The notes beneath the pieces were generated by a model. It was not told the origin of the DNA and made no database searches. It saw only the letters and a program-made list of their open reading frames with translations. From contig CM041776.1 of NCBI GenBank assembly GCA_023374045.1, forward strand, positions 116,882,000-116,945,999: a DNA stretch of 64,000 bases. Direction: 5' to 3'. Numbering within the stretch: position 1 is the first letter of the stretch; every line of letters begins with the position of its first letter. Shown here piece by piece: positions 45,831-56,990 of this stretch. The position numbers and the translations under genes are program-made. Origin of the DNA: Limonium bicolor (lineage: Eukaryota; Streptophyta; Magnoliopsida; Caryophyllales; Plumbaginaceae).

Positions 45831-46187
45831 TTGGTCCAAAATCCTAGATCCAGGTATCATCTTTTAGGCCCAATCAAAATTACTCGGCCCAAATTCCAAT
45901 TCACATCTAGAACATGGTTTAGAAATCATTTCGGCCCATGCGTGTTACTTCTAGCCCAAACACATTCTGGCCCAAGTGCCCAATTCTTAGGACATTCCGG
46001 CCCAAGATCCACATTCTTCAAACATTTCAACCTAGGCGCCAGTTCACATTTCATGAATCATTCCGGCCCATGCGGCGCTCTTCCATTATATTTGGGCATT
46101 CCAGCTCATGTGCTAAATCAGAACATCATTCTATCAAGTACTCTTCCCTGGCCTGGAACTTCAATCCAATTCTCTTTTATTTTCTGA
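45831..46187 (+). other. unidentified small ORF upstream of gag
   Basis: A 118-codon frame built of degenerate repeats around ATTCCGGCCCA, giving repeated HSGP(C/S)/FGPC peptides. The inverted copy has an open frame at the same place (56991-57302) with clear residue similarity (LLAQTHSGPSA versus LLAQIHYGTSA; HSGPRSTFFKHF versus YSGPRATFFRHF). No known family recognised. It could be a uORF, an ORF analogous to Ogre ORF1, or repeat DNA that happens to stay open. Confidence 0.4.
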
Positions 46188-46218
46188 CATACGACACTTT
46201 GGAAACAGGTAAGCCCGA

Positions 46219-47500
46219 ATGCCAAGTATGGCAGAAGGAGGAAATCCGATCAGCGTGGAGGCCCATTTTACAGCCTTAGAGCAAAAGTACATGGCTGCTT
46301 TTGATGCCATGGAACAGAAACATGACGACATGGAGGACAAATATGTCACCACCATCGAGGAGCTGAGAAATAAAATCAATTCCCTTGAGGCCAGTCATCA
46401 GTAAAATAGTCGAGGGAAGGTTGTCAACTCCAGGGATGAGCGTAACTGCATCGACGTTAACTTCGTTGGGGCCCAGAGTTTGTAAAGATTTGTAAGGGAA
46501 GCCGCCCTAGAAACCCAACTAGCTCTAGAAGTCGAGAAGGCCTTTAAAAAGATCGAGTGCATGGAGAAAGCTAACAAGCCAGCCGGCCTCGATTACCTTT
46601 CCATGACGTCGTATCCCGAGGTTGATCTCCCTCTAAAGCTGAAGCTACCTACACTTTCCTTGTACAAAGGTTCCTTGGATCCGCAAATTTATTTGGAAAT
46701 GTTTGACCAGGAAATGTCCATCCTTGGGCTCAACGACATGCAAAGAGCCAAGGTTTTTGCACGCTATCTAGACGAGATTCCTCAATGTTGGTATCTCGCT
46801 CAAAGGATGAATACCAAGACCTACGAGGAGGTTTGCAAGGCTTTCCTAAATCATTTCGAGTATGCTAAGAACCTCGAAGTCACCAGAGTTGATCTTGTAG
46901 GCACTCGATAGAAAGATAGTGAGTCCAAGTCTGATTTCATCAAGCGTTGGAGGAGGAAGGTTGCTGCTATGCCTACCAGAATGGACGAGCAGGAGCAAAT
47001 CCATATGATAGTGGAAAATAGGCAAAAACAGTACAATGATAAGTTAAAGTGCATGTACTTCCCAAATACCGAGATGCTCGTAGGACAGGTTGGAATCCTA
47101 GAAGAGAGGATCCACAAGGGAGATTTTGGATTCAAAGCAACACCTAGTACCCGGGGTAGCTCTAGACAACACGAAGTAAACATTGTTAGAGAACCAAAGG
47201 GGGAGGGTCAGAACCATAAAATGATGCCGTCACCTTGCCAGGACTTCTGGCACAGTGAGTTTACGGATATCGGCCTACCCCTGCGCCAGGCATTATGAGA
47301 CCTTCAAGAATGAGGCATGTTACAACCCCTCGACAAAGAGACCCTCAAAAAGGAAGGAATTTGAACCAGTTCTGTCAGTATCACCAGCTTCCTGGTCACG
47401 ACATAGACAATTGCAAGATTCTGAAGCAACGCATCCAAGATCTCATCAGTCAAGGTTTTCAATTCCCCAAGTAGAAATCCCATGCCTAGCATCATTGGTG
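46219..47500 (+). pseudogene. Ogre/Tat-like gag (forward copy)
   Basis: It starts MPSMAEGGNPISVEA with a coiled-coil-like N-terminus. The retrotransposon gag core follows (YKGSLDPQIYLEMFDQEM, FARYLDEIPQCWYLAQRM, EEVCKAFLNHFEYAKNLEV), then MPTRMDEQEQIHMIVENRQK. The C-terminal Cys/His motif FCQYHQLPGHDIDNCKIL is in another frame. In-frame stops occur at about 46402, 46484 and 46909, and a frameshift lies near 47300. This core would form the capsid; pol, which normally follows, is missing. Confidence 0.85.
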
Positions 47501-47539
47501 ATTGCTATTTTACTCTCTCCATTAAGTTTCCTTTCTTAA

Positions 47540-49780
47540 TTAGTTGTCCTTCAACTTTTGTAGTAGTCAATTTCCTTTATCATTTTCGTTAGTTTTTCTG
47601 AGTCAGTAATTTCCAGCATTATCTTGTCATTTATTAAATAAAATCATAGTTCCATTTCACAATTTATGTACAAACCTTTTTCATTTCTTCAATGTAATAA
47701 AAAAAGAACAACAAAAAAATTGATGGGCATTTGTGTTTTTCAAGGAAAAGGATCACGAAGTAATCATCTCCCGACTATAGGACATAACGACTCGTCTTTT
47801 GTTTCTAAAAAGTTGAACATGCCTTGCCAAACACCATAGCCTATCCCAAAACATCCAAGCAGCTCACAAAGCGGTCCCAAGTACGCACATGTTAAAATTT
47901 TTATCATAAACCCAAAACGATACTAGGAGAAATCTGAGTTTAAGTTTGTCATCTCTAATCTTTTATTTAAACGTGTGAACAAGTCTCCGAGTGAAATTTC
48001 ACGAGAGTGTCTTGAGGGGCATAACCATGAGAGAATGAGTCTGTCATTTTTACACGACTTTGGTGAGACCACATTCAAAAGTAAGGTAAACGACATAACT
48101 TCGATCGAGGGAGATAAAAGGTAAGTTTACGCTTAGACCTGTGAAAAGTAACAAAGAACAGATACATAATTATCAGGAATGACGAAGCACCTAGGTACAG
48201 CACCACATAGTCAAAAGCTTGTGAACCCTGATATTAAACCCTAGGCACTCCCGTTGGGCCTTTCATATATCCTTTTTCAATATTATGAACTACACAAAAT
48301 AACCCAGCCAGTGATGAATATCCAACCCGGTGACCAAAGGAAGCAAGGAGCCAGATTCTCGGATAACGTTTTCATTAGTCCAAAGAAGCAACGCCGCTAT
48401 CAGCATGACGAAGCGATCCGCAAATGCTCCCAGAGTGACATAGGATCCAAAGAGCTCACATCAAAATAGCTCTCAAAGCCCAAAACTAGGAGACACAAGA
48501 ACCCAGAGGCAAGACAAGAAAAGGATAAAACAAAGAGGCAAACCCGATGTGCCTTGAAGAAATCCAAATGACAAAAAGAAGAGAAATAGTGTAAAGGACG
48601 ACTTCAAAAGTTCAAAATCTGAAGCTCAAAAACAACGTCAACTCAAAGTAGCAAGACGACTTCAAGACAAGGAAGACAAATCTGAGGGAAGACGCAAGAT
48701 GCAGCTCTAGTCAACCCCTTTAAGCTCCACACACCTCAAATATCCCTCCACGGTCCCGATATCTTTTATCACACCCTATGTCCTTGTTATAAGCTTTAAA
48801 GACTTCCGACTTGGTAAATGTGTATCCAATCACGTGAAAGTAATAGGTCAAATGCGTAAATCCATCAAATGTCAAATTCAATGGTCTAGAAGTTTTGATC
48901 GTAAGCGAGAAATGAGTGCAAACCACCAAACACGTCGAGTGTAGGTTAGGAAGCACCACATCAAAACATAAGCCTTGACCCTGTGAGGACGAGACTCGTT
49001 TGCACGTTTAATCAAAGAAAATACTGGGGGCAATTGATCGGAACGATCGATTGCCATGAACTCTAATACAGATTGTCCTAAGAAAAAATACTGGGGAAAT
49101 ATTTGGTTCCAACAATTTCTATGACAACACCACTCGAGACCCGAAGCTTGAGCACCACAACATTACACCATACAGGCACACATAAGCTCTTACCTCCACA
49201 TCATACACCAAAGTCCGCCATAAGACCTGACCACCAGTCAAAAAATCAAACTCCCACAACAAGCACCACACACTTCCACCAGCGGCATGTTCATCTTCTA
49301 AGAAACAAATTGCAGATTTAAAATTCTTAGGCAGGAAATGATCGTTTCACTTTCCTTTTTCAGTAGAGTTTTTCTCCAACATTGCCTTGTTTGTCACCTT
49401 TTTCAACAGTTCCTTGTTTTGGACCAGTTCCCAGTAAACACTTTAGTTGCATTTTACAACTTTCACATAACACCTCAACATCGCCACGGGTGGAACCTTT
49501 CTCAACAGTTTCTTGTTTTGAGCAAGTATATTACATACACTTTGATTGCATCTTGACATGCACCTTATCATAGCCATGTTTGGCACCCCAATAATCAGTT
49601 GTCAACATTTGCATTACATCATCATCGTTGCATAATCCAAGCTAGAATGAATCCCATTCCCAAACTTTAGGCACCCATAACACCTACCTTGCATTCAATC
49701 ACTTTAGGCATCCATAAGACCTACCTTGCATTCAATCCCTTTAGGCACACATAAGCACTACCACTCATATCATACCATCT
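47540..49780. other. 3' region of the forward element, uncertain coding remnants
   Basis: No pol domain is detectable. Around 48254-48469 an open stretch (YYELHKITQPVMN, then a basic tail) matches a stretch in the inverted copy at 54754-55059. A hairpin beside a PPT-like motif lies at 49024-49055. About 70-95-bp degenerate repeats with CAACATCGCCACG/CCTTGTTTT words cover 49330-49620. Confidence 0.6.
49029..49055 (+). other. hairpin beside a PPT-like motif
   Basis: GGCAATTGATC-GGAAC-GATCGATTGCC has 11-base arms with one mismatch. It overlaps ACTGGGGGCAA, which resembles the real polypurine tract. The inverted copy has the same hairpin with perfect arms. Confidence 0.85.
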
Positions 49781-50023
49781 TTTACTCATTTTAGGTTCCG
49801 GACACCTTAGATGCTCGGGATACTTCCTTTAGGTTCCCGATGCCTTAGATACTCGGGGGAGTTGGCGGGGTAGTGGCAATAAGTCCCCTATCTTTGTGTC
49901 AACTCAATAGGGAGTAACAACTAGTGGGCAGCGGCAATAAGTCCCCTCGGTAGTCTAAAAGTTATCCCTACACCCCAGTTGGTGGGTAGTGGTAATAAGT
50001 TCCCATATTATACCAACCAGGAG

Positions 50024-50600
50024 TTTTAGGTTCTCGACGCCTTCACGCTCTGCGTAGTTTATCCATTTTAGGTTCCCGACACCTTCATGCTCAGCGTAGT
50101 TTATCCATTTTAGGTTCCCGATGCCTCCACGCTCGGTGTAGTTTATCCATTTTAGGTTCTCGACACCTCCACGCTCGGCGTAGTTCACTCTCTTTTAGGT
50201 TCTCGACACCTCCGTGCTCGGCGTAGTTCATTCTCTTTTAGGTTCCCGACACCGCCGTGCTCGGCGTAGTTCATTCTTTTTTAGGTTCCCGACACCTCCA
50301 CGCTCGGCATAGTTCATTCTCTTTTAAGTTCCCGACACCTCCATGCTCGGCGTAGTTCATTCTCTTTTAGGTTCCCGGCACCTCGACGCTCGGCGTAGTT
50401 CATTCTCTTTTAGGTTCCTGACACCTCCATGCTTGGTGTAGTTCATTCTCTTTTAGGTTCCCGACACCTCCACGCTCGGCGTAGTTCATTCTCTTTTAGG
50501 TTCCCGACACCTCCATGCTCGGCGTAGTTCATTCTTTTTTAGGTTCTCGACACCTCCACGCTCGGCATAGTTCATTCTCTTTTAGGTTCCCGACACCTTA
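50024..50600 (+). repeat. 43-bp tandem repeat, ~13 copies
   Basis: The unit begins TTTTAGGTTCCCGACACC and ends GTAGTTCATTCTC. About 13 full copies and a partial one occupy this stretch, with related copies from 49790. The period is not a multiple of three. The position, just upstream of the 3' LTR, is where Ogre/Tat elements often carry tandem repeats. Confidence 0.93.
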
Positions 50601-50835
50601 GATGCTCGCTCTGGTCCATTCACCTTTAGCTTAGTCCACTTTTCACATTTTAAGCATTTGGCGCCTCATAATAGCCCAAACATCTTCTCTCCTAGGTAGC
50701 TAGCGCCTCATAATAGCTCAGCATGATCATTAGACTTTCAGCAGAAATCTAATTCATTTCTCACTCCTGGTCAAAATTTTGGGGCATCAATCAGACATCA
50801 ACCTCTCTTTTCATTTTCATTACAAAGCCAAGTTG

Positions 50836-50847
50836 ACGGGGGCAATG
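50836..50847 (+). other. polypurine tract of the forward element
   Basis: GACGGGGGCAAT immediately precedes TGTTATACCC, the LTR start. Confidence 0.8.
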
Positions 50848-50881
50848 TGTTATACCCAAAATTTAACCCCCCGGAAGAGAG
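50848..50881 (+). repeat. 34-bp stub of the forward 3' LTR
   Basis: It matches the first 34 bases of the 5' LTR almost exactly (one extra TA in the 5' LTR) and stops at GAAGAGAG, where the opposite-strand LTR begins. Confidence 0.9.
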
Positions 50882-52646
50882 TGTGAGCCTCGGTTTTTGA
50901 ACCCTATCCTATGTTGATTAGATTGATTAGGATCTGGTCGGGTTTTAGGTCCACTTATAACTTAAGATTAACAACTATGTCATATAACACTAAATTAAAT
51001 CCTAAGTTCGCTCAATCGAACCTATTATGAGTCACCACCCAATTTTGACCTAGATTAATTAAGTAAAGGAGAGTTCGGGTTCGGGGGCTTGGTATACGAC
51101 TTGTTTAGGGTTTAATTACTTTCATTACCCTCTCGAAGTCGTTTTTCCTCTACTTAGTTTAATTACGGCCTATTACGAGTCGTTTTAACCTAAGTGCGTG
51201 AACTTTTGATTTTTTTTATTTTTTAGCATTTCTTGACAAGAAATTAAAGTGAAAATTAAAACTACCTAAACTAGGGTTTCAGAGGCATAATTAGGTCAAA
51301 TTTTAATTATGTTTGTAGCCACGGACCTAATGTCCGAGACCACGGACCCCATTTAGTCTACATGATTATGAAAACTAAATTAAAATAAAAACGAAAACTT
51401 TAAAAGTCTTGGGCCACACATTTACTTTTAAAAACCCTAAATTTTGAAAAATTGAAAAACAAGAAATCCCGCCACCGTCCATGGGTGTCCGTGGCCATGG
51501 ACAACCCATCCGTGGTCCCGGAACATAGGTCCGAGGTCACGGACCACCAACGGACAGTGGGTTTTTGGTGGTTCCCGACGGTGTTTTCAGCTAAAAACTT
51601 ATGCACGTTTAGCCTGAAAGATTTCCAAGATTTTAGTAATCAAATATTTGCAATTTGAAGTCGAATTAAGAATGAAAATTAGCAAACAAGTAACAAGGCA
51701 AAAACGAAAACGAATAGCAATACAGAAGCCGAAAAGAGTCAGTTTGAAGCCAAATTTTGAGATAAGGCAAATAAAGTCATGGGGAGTTAGAAAAGTGAAA
51801 TTCCCACTTGGTTTACCTTCGAATTCACAAAGATTCTTCACGTCGGGATTCATAGTGAGCCTCGTTGATGGCGGATTCAAAAGGACTTCGAACCGGGCTT
51901 CTGACCTCTAATTGTTTTTGATGTTCTTCACGTTTTGATTGTGTTTTGGTGGAATTTTAATGCTGGTTGATGCTTTGGGGAGTTGGAAAATGAGTTTTAG
52001 TGGTGATTTCAGGAGAATTTCGGTATGATTTTGGTGGTCGGATGTTGAAAAACATGAGAGGCTGAAGAGAGGTTGTGTTTTCTGACTTCTTAGGGTTCAA
52101 GAGCTTGTGTGATTCCGTTTTTATCATGAGATTTGCTCCTTTATGTAGACTTTCTTAAAGATAGAAAAAATCTAGTAAAAATGAGATTTTTTCGGAGTCT
52201 TAGTTAAGTGACTTCCCAAAATAATCTTGCTATGAAATTTTTACCACTTGTCAATGATGATAATTATGATTTTTCTGAGATGGAATCAAAATTTTTAATA
52301 TTGGAATATTTTTAAATTCAAATTTTTGTCAGATTCATTCAGAAATTGCTAAAAAAGTATTAAAAATTCCAAAAATCAAAATTCCAACTCCATTATGTCC
52401 AAATTGTCATCCTCTATCATGGGTTAAAATTTCAAAGCATTTAGAATTGATTTGAACCTTCTTCGAAGGAGAGAGAAAGCTTATAGAGGGCTTAGGAGCC
52501 TTTGAAAATTATGAAAATGCCCCTGGAGCTAACCTAGTTGTCCCTGGCACTTCGGAATGTGCCGATCGAACTTGGAATCATTACCACTTGATCAAACTAC
52601 CCTTTTAGATACTCTCTTCTAGGGGGTTAAAATTTTAGGTATAACA
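50882..52646 (-). repeat. 3' LTR of the inverted element
   Basis: On the plus strand it starts TGTGAGCC and ends GGTATAACA, the reverse complement of the LTR ends at 43209-44981. GC-rich GTCCGTGG/CCACGGAC words lie at about 51309-51560, including GTCCGTGGCCATGGAC. Confidence 0.92.
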
Positions 52647-52769
52647 AAATGCCCCCCATCAACTTGTCTATGTATTGAGAATGAAAAAGTTGGTTGATGC
52701 CTGAGTGATGCCCCAAAATTTTGGATCTTAAAAGACCTTGCATGCTGTAAAAAAACTGATGAATTGTGT

Positions 52770-53125
52770 CGAGCTATTCTAAGGTGCTGACTTCCTAAGT
52801 GATAAGAAGAGATGTTGTTGAGCTATTCGATGGTGTTAACTACCTAGAATGGTAAAATGTTGTCGAGCTATTCTAAGGCACTGACTACCTAAAGGGAAGA
52901 AAATGTTGTCAAGCTATTCTAAGGTGTTGACTGCCTATAACAAATGAAATGATGTCAAGCTATTCTAAGGCGTTGACTACCTATAATAAATGAAATGATG
53001 TCAAGCTACTCTAAGGAATTGACTACCTATAATAAATGAAGTGATGTCAAGCTATTCTAAGGCGTTGACTACCTAAAGTGAAATGAAGTGACGTCAAGCT
53101 GTTCTAAGGCGTTGACTACCTGAAA
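52770..53125 (-). repeat. 46-bp tandem repeat, ~8 copies
   Basis: The unit contains CAAGCTATTCTAAGGCGTTG followed by ACTACCTA. Its reverse complement resembles a two-copy sequence at about 50650-50725 in the forward element (CTAGCGCCTCATAATAGCTC). Confidence 0.9.
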
Positions 53126-53159
53126 GTGATTGAAAAATGGTATAGGGTCGAGTTCTTCC

Positions 53160-53395
53160 ACTTAGGTGAGTTCGTCTACTCGGGGGAGTTCTTCTACTCT
53201 GGTGAGTTCTTCTACTTTGGTGAGTTCGTCTACTCGGGTGAGTTCTTCTACTCGGGTGAGTTCTTCTACTCTAGTGAGTTCTTCTACTCTGGTGATTTCT
53301 CCTACTCTGGTGAGTTCACCTACTCTGGTGAGTTCTCCTACTCTGGTGAGTTCTTCTACTCTGGTGAGTTCTTCAACTCGGGTGAGGAAGGTGCA
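53160..53395. repeat. 18-bp tandem repeat, ~13 copies
   Basis: The unit is TGAGTTCTTCTACTCTGG with small variations. Because 18 is divisible by three, long open frames appear on both strands; these are not genes. Confidence 0.93.
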
Positions 53396-53429
53396 AGATT
53401 GCAAAGATGATGGTCTTATGCAAATGATG

Positions 53430-53830
53430 AAAACTGATTATTGGGGTTCCAATCATGGCAATGATAGGGCGTATGTCAAGATGCAACCAAAGTGTATGTA
53501 AGATACTTGTTCAAAACATGAAACCATTGAAAAAGCTGCCAAACGTGGCAATGTTGAGGTGTTATGTGGAAGTTCTAAAATGCAACTAAAGTGTTTGTTG
53601 GAAACTTGTCCCAATGTGACTATGATGAGGATTAAAAATTCCCCAAGCAAGAAATTGCTGGAAAATGTGTCAAATGTGGCTATTATGAAGATTGAAAATT
53701 GTTAAAAGCTAGAAATTGCTGAAAAATGTGCCAAACGTGGTATGATGAGGATTGAAAATTGTTCAAAGCAAGAAATTATTGGAAAATGCGCCAAATGTGG
53801 CAATGCTTGAGAAAGATTCTACTGAAAAAG
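53430..53830 (-). repeat. degenerate ~70-bp repeats
   Basis: Repeated AAGAAATTGCTGGAAAATGT and CAAATGTGGCTAT-type blocks, homologous to 49330-49620 in the forward copy. Confidence 0.7.
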
Positions 53831-54257
53831 GAAAGTGAAATAATCATCTCCTGATTAAGAATTTCAGATTTGCAATTTGTTTCTTTGAGGATGAACATGC
53901 CGCTGGTGGAAGGGTGTGGTGTTTTTATATGGTGTTAATGGCTTTTGCTGGTGTTCAGGATTTATGACAAGCCTGAGGTTGGGTTGTGGCTTTGGATGGT
54001 GATCAAGATTATGACGATCCTGAAAGTGTTTGTGTGAAGGTTAGAGCTTATGTGTGCCTGTGTGCCGGTGGTATGGAGGTAAGGGCTTATGTGGGCCTGT
54101 ATAGGGTGATGTGGAGGTAAAGGCTTATTTGGGCCTGTGTGGTGGTGGTGTTGGTGGTGCTTAAGCTTTGGGTCTCAATTGGTGTTGTCATTGCAATTGT
54201 AAAAACCAACAATTTCCCCCAATATTTTTCCTTAGGACAATCTGAGCTAGAGTTCAT

Positions 54258-54284
54258 GGCAATCGATCCGAACGATCGATTGCC
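54258..54284 (-). other. perfect hairpin beside a PPT-like motif
   Basis: GGCAATCGATC-CGAAC-GATCGATTGCC has perfect 11-base arms. On the minus strand it is preceded by ACTGGGGGCAA. Same place as the hairpin at 49029-49055. Another ACTGGGGGCAA copy lies near 55370. Confidence 0.9.
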
Positions 54285-54530
54285 CCCAGTATTTTCTTTG
54301 ATTAAACGTGCGATCGAGTCTCGTCCTTACAAAGGTCAGGCTTATGTTTTTGATATGGTGCTTCCAAACCTACACTCAGTGTTTGGTGTTTACACTTGTT
54401 TCCTGCTCTACAGTCATAACTTCTAGACCATTGAATTCGATATTTGTTGGATTTACGCCTTTGATCCGTTAGTTTCACGTGATTAGATACACCACTACCA
54501 AGTAGGAAGTCTTTAATGCTTATAACGTGG

Positions 54531-55059
54531 TCATGGGGTGTGATGAAAGACAATTGGACCATGGAGGGATATCAGAGGTATGTGAGCTAAAAGAGGTGAC
54601 CAAAGCTGCGCTTTGCGCCTTCTCTCGGATTCATCTTCCTTGTCTTGAAGTCGTCTAGCTACTTCGTGTTGACGTTGTTTTCGAGCTTCTGGACTTGGAC
54701 TTTTGAAGTTTTCATTTGCACCATTTCTCTTCTTTTTTGTCATTTGGATTTCTTTAAGGCATCTTGGGTTTGCTTCTTTGTTTTATCCTTTCTTGACTTC
54801 GCCTTCGGGGTTCTTGTATCTCCCGTTTTGAGTTTTGAGAGTTGTTTTGAGGTGAGCTCTTTGGATCCTGTGTCACCCTAGGACCATTTGCGGATCGCTT
54901 CGTCATGCTTATAGCAGCATTGCTTCTTTTGACTGATAAGAATGTTACCTGAGAGTCGGACTCCTCGCTTCCTTTGGTCACGGGTCGGACATTCATCATT
55001 GGCTGGGTTATTTTGTGGAGTTTATAATATCGAAAAGGGATATATGAAAGGCTCAGCAA
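54531..55059 (-). other. unidentified basic ORF region in the inverted copy
   Basis: Two overlapping open frames (54754-55059 and 54531-54743) encode a basic, Lys/Arg/Gln-rich, probably helical sequence. It starts FRYYKLHKITQPMMN, as in the forward copy (FQYYELHKITQPVMN), and continues with RRRSQERIKQRS and RRLQDKEDESERRRK. It lies between gag and the tandem repeats, where pol would be. I recognise no family. It may be a decayed extra ORF or AG-rich non-coding DNA. Confidence 0.4.
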
Positions 55060-55755
55060 GGGTGCCTATAGTTTTTTCAGGGTTCACATGCTTTTTGGCT
55101 GTGTGGTGCTGTATCTAGGTGCTTCGTTTGGTAGTTGTGTATCTATTCTTTACTACTTTTCACAGGTCTAAGTGTAAATTTACAAAGTATCTCCTTCGCT
55201 TGGAGTTATGCCATTTACCTCACTTTTGAATGTGATCTCTTTGGAGTCGTGTAAAAATGGCACGGTTTTTCACTCTGGTTTTACCAAGGCACTCTCACGA
55301 AACGTTCACTCAGAGACTTGTTCACACGTTCAAACAAAAAATTAAAGATAACGAACCTAACTTAGATTGCCCCCAGTATTGATTCGGGGTTTATGACAAC
55401 AATTTGACATGTACACTTGGAACCGCTTTGAGAATCATTTTGGATGCCTTGGGGTGAGTAGTGGTATTTGGTTGGACAAGTTCATCCTTTTAGAGACAAA
55501 GACAAGTCGTTTTGTTCAATTGCCAGAAAATGACTATTTCAAGAACATTAGTTTTGAGAGATGTTTGCTGATAAGCAAGATGATTTGGTTGTAGGTGCAA
55601 GATGATCGAACACATTTTTTTAATTTTGTGATTACAAAATGAAAAGGCAAGAAGCTGAAATTTGAACATCTAAACTTTATTGAAATGGAAATATCATAAC
55701 TCTTTACAACTTTGAAAGGGAAATTAAAGCAACAAAACACTACTAGACATTAGCC

Positions 55756-56987
55756 TACTCGACATACTGGAGCCCTTGTTTGTTGGGATCTTTAATCTTG
55801 TGCTTTAGTGATCTACAATCATCAATACTGTGCCCTGGTAGTTGATGGAACTGGCAAAACTAATCGAGATGCTCTCCCGGATTGGGTGACCCCGGGAGAA
55901 GGCGTGAGAGGCTGTAGTAGGTTCAACTCCTGTAGCTTCACGAGCGCTTGACCGAGAGGTCGGCTAATGTCGGTAAACTGTCTCGGTGCAGGGAATCGCC
56001 TAGGTTGGGATGAGGCCTTGGTGCTCTGTTTTGAAACACTGAGTTGTCGCACATTATTAACCTATCATGAAACCGTGGCTGTTTTGGCTGGCCCGAACTT
56101 AATGTTATCGACTCCTACACCCTGAGCTCTAGGCTGCCCTAGCTTTAGCTCGCCTTTGTGAATCTTTTCCTCCATGATTCTCACCTGCCCCACCAGCATG
56201 TCACAATTGGGAAAGTACGTGCAGCTTATCTCATTGTTGTATTGCTTCTGCATGTTGTCCACAATCATTTGAATCTGTTCTTGCTCATCCATCTTTGTGG
56301 GCATAGCGGGGACCTTCATCTTCCACTATTTGATGAAGTCGGACATTGATTCATTATCTTTCTGCCAAGTACTTGCAAGGTCGGACCTGGTGACTTCGAG
56401 ATTCTTAGCATATTCGAAGTGGTGTAGGAAAGCTTCACAAACCTCCTCCTCATAGGTTTTGGTGTTCATCCTCTGGGTTAAGTACCAACGCTGAGGTATT
56501 TCGTCGAGGTAATGGGCAAAAACCTTGGCCTTCTGCAAGTCATTCAGCCTGAGGATGGACATCTCTCTATCGAACATTGCCAGGTGAACCTGCGGGTCTG
56601 AGGAACCCTTGTATAGAGCAAGTGTAGGCAGCTTCAGCTTTAGAGGGAGATCAACCTCGGGATACGACGCCATAGAAGAGTAATCGAAACCAGCTGGCTT
56701 GCTAGCTTTTTCCATGTGCTCGATCCTTTTCAGAGCCTTCTTGAGTTTTGTAGTTAGTTGGTGGTCTGGGGCGGCTTCCCCTACAAATCTTTGCGCATCC
56801 CAGGCCCCACCGAGTTAACATCTATGTAGTCACGCTCATTCCCGGAGTCGGTAATCTTCCCCAAAATGTTTTCCTGATGACCGACCTCAAGTGAATTGAT
56901 TTTGCTCTTCAGCTCTTCAATGATGGTGACATACTTAGCCTCCATGTCATTAGTGGTGGACCTATGTTTCCGTTTCCAAAGTACCAT
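55756..56987 (-). pseudogene. Ogre/Tat-like gag (inverted copy)
   Basis: The same protein as in the forward copy: MEAKYVTIIEELKSKINSLE at the N-terminus; core with YKGSSDPQVHLAMFDREM and FAHYLDEIPQRWYLTQRM; then MPTKMDEQEQIQMIVDNMQK; and the C-terminal Cys/His motif FCQFHQLPGHSIDDCRSL before a stop. Breaks (a stop near 56781, a frameshift and stop near 56326, frame change near 56060) differ from those of the forward copy, so the two gags decayed independently. The Cys/His motif ends both coding regions. Confidence 0.85.
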
Positions 56988-56990
56988 CTT

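Larger units (their letters stand above)
43209..50881 (+). mobile_element. Ogre/Tat-like gag-only LTR retrotransposon, forward copy
   Basis: The 5' LTR (43209-44981) starts TGTTATACCC; a tRNA-Arg primer site follows; then a leader, a small ORF, gag, a long non-coding region with tandem repeats, a polypurine tract and a 34-bp stub of the 3' LTR. No protease, reverse transcriptase or integrase is present. The tRNA-Arg site and gag type point to the Ogre/Tat lineage. Stops in gag show it cannot make its own protein. The rest of the 3' LTR is replaced by the inverted copy starting at 50882. Confidence 0.88.

Noticed and set aside
49955..50188. 77-codon minus-strand frame with NYAERGGVGNLKW repeats
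   Set aside because: Reverse translation of the first 42-bp tandem units; closes as soon as the period changes to 43 bp.
50024..50600. Possible CRISPR-like repeat array
   Set aside because: Units are contiguous with no unique spacers, diverged from one another, and lie inside a plant retrotransposon.
53126..53501. Open frames on both strands with YSGEF- and TRVEEL-like peptide repeats
   Set aside because: Produced by the 18-bp tandem repeat, whose period is a multiple of three; all frames without a stop stay open.
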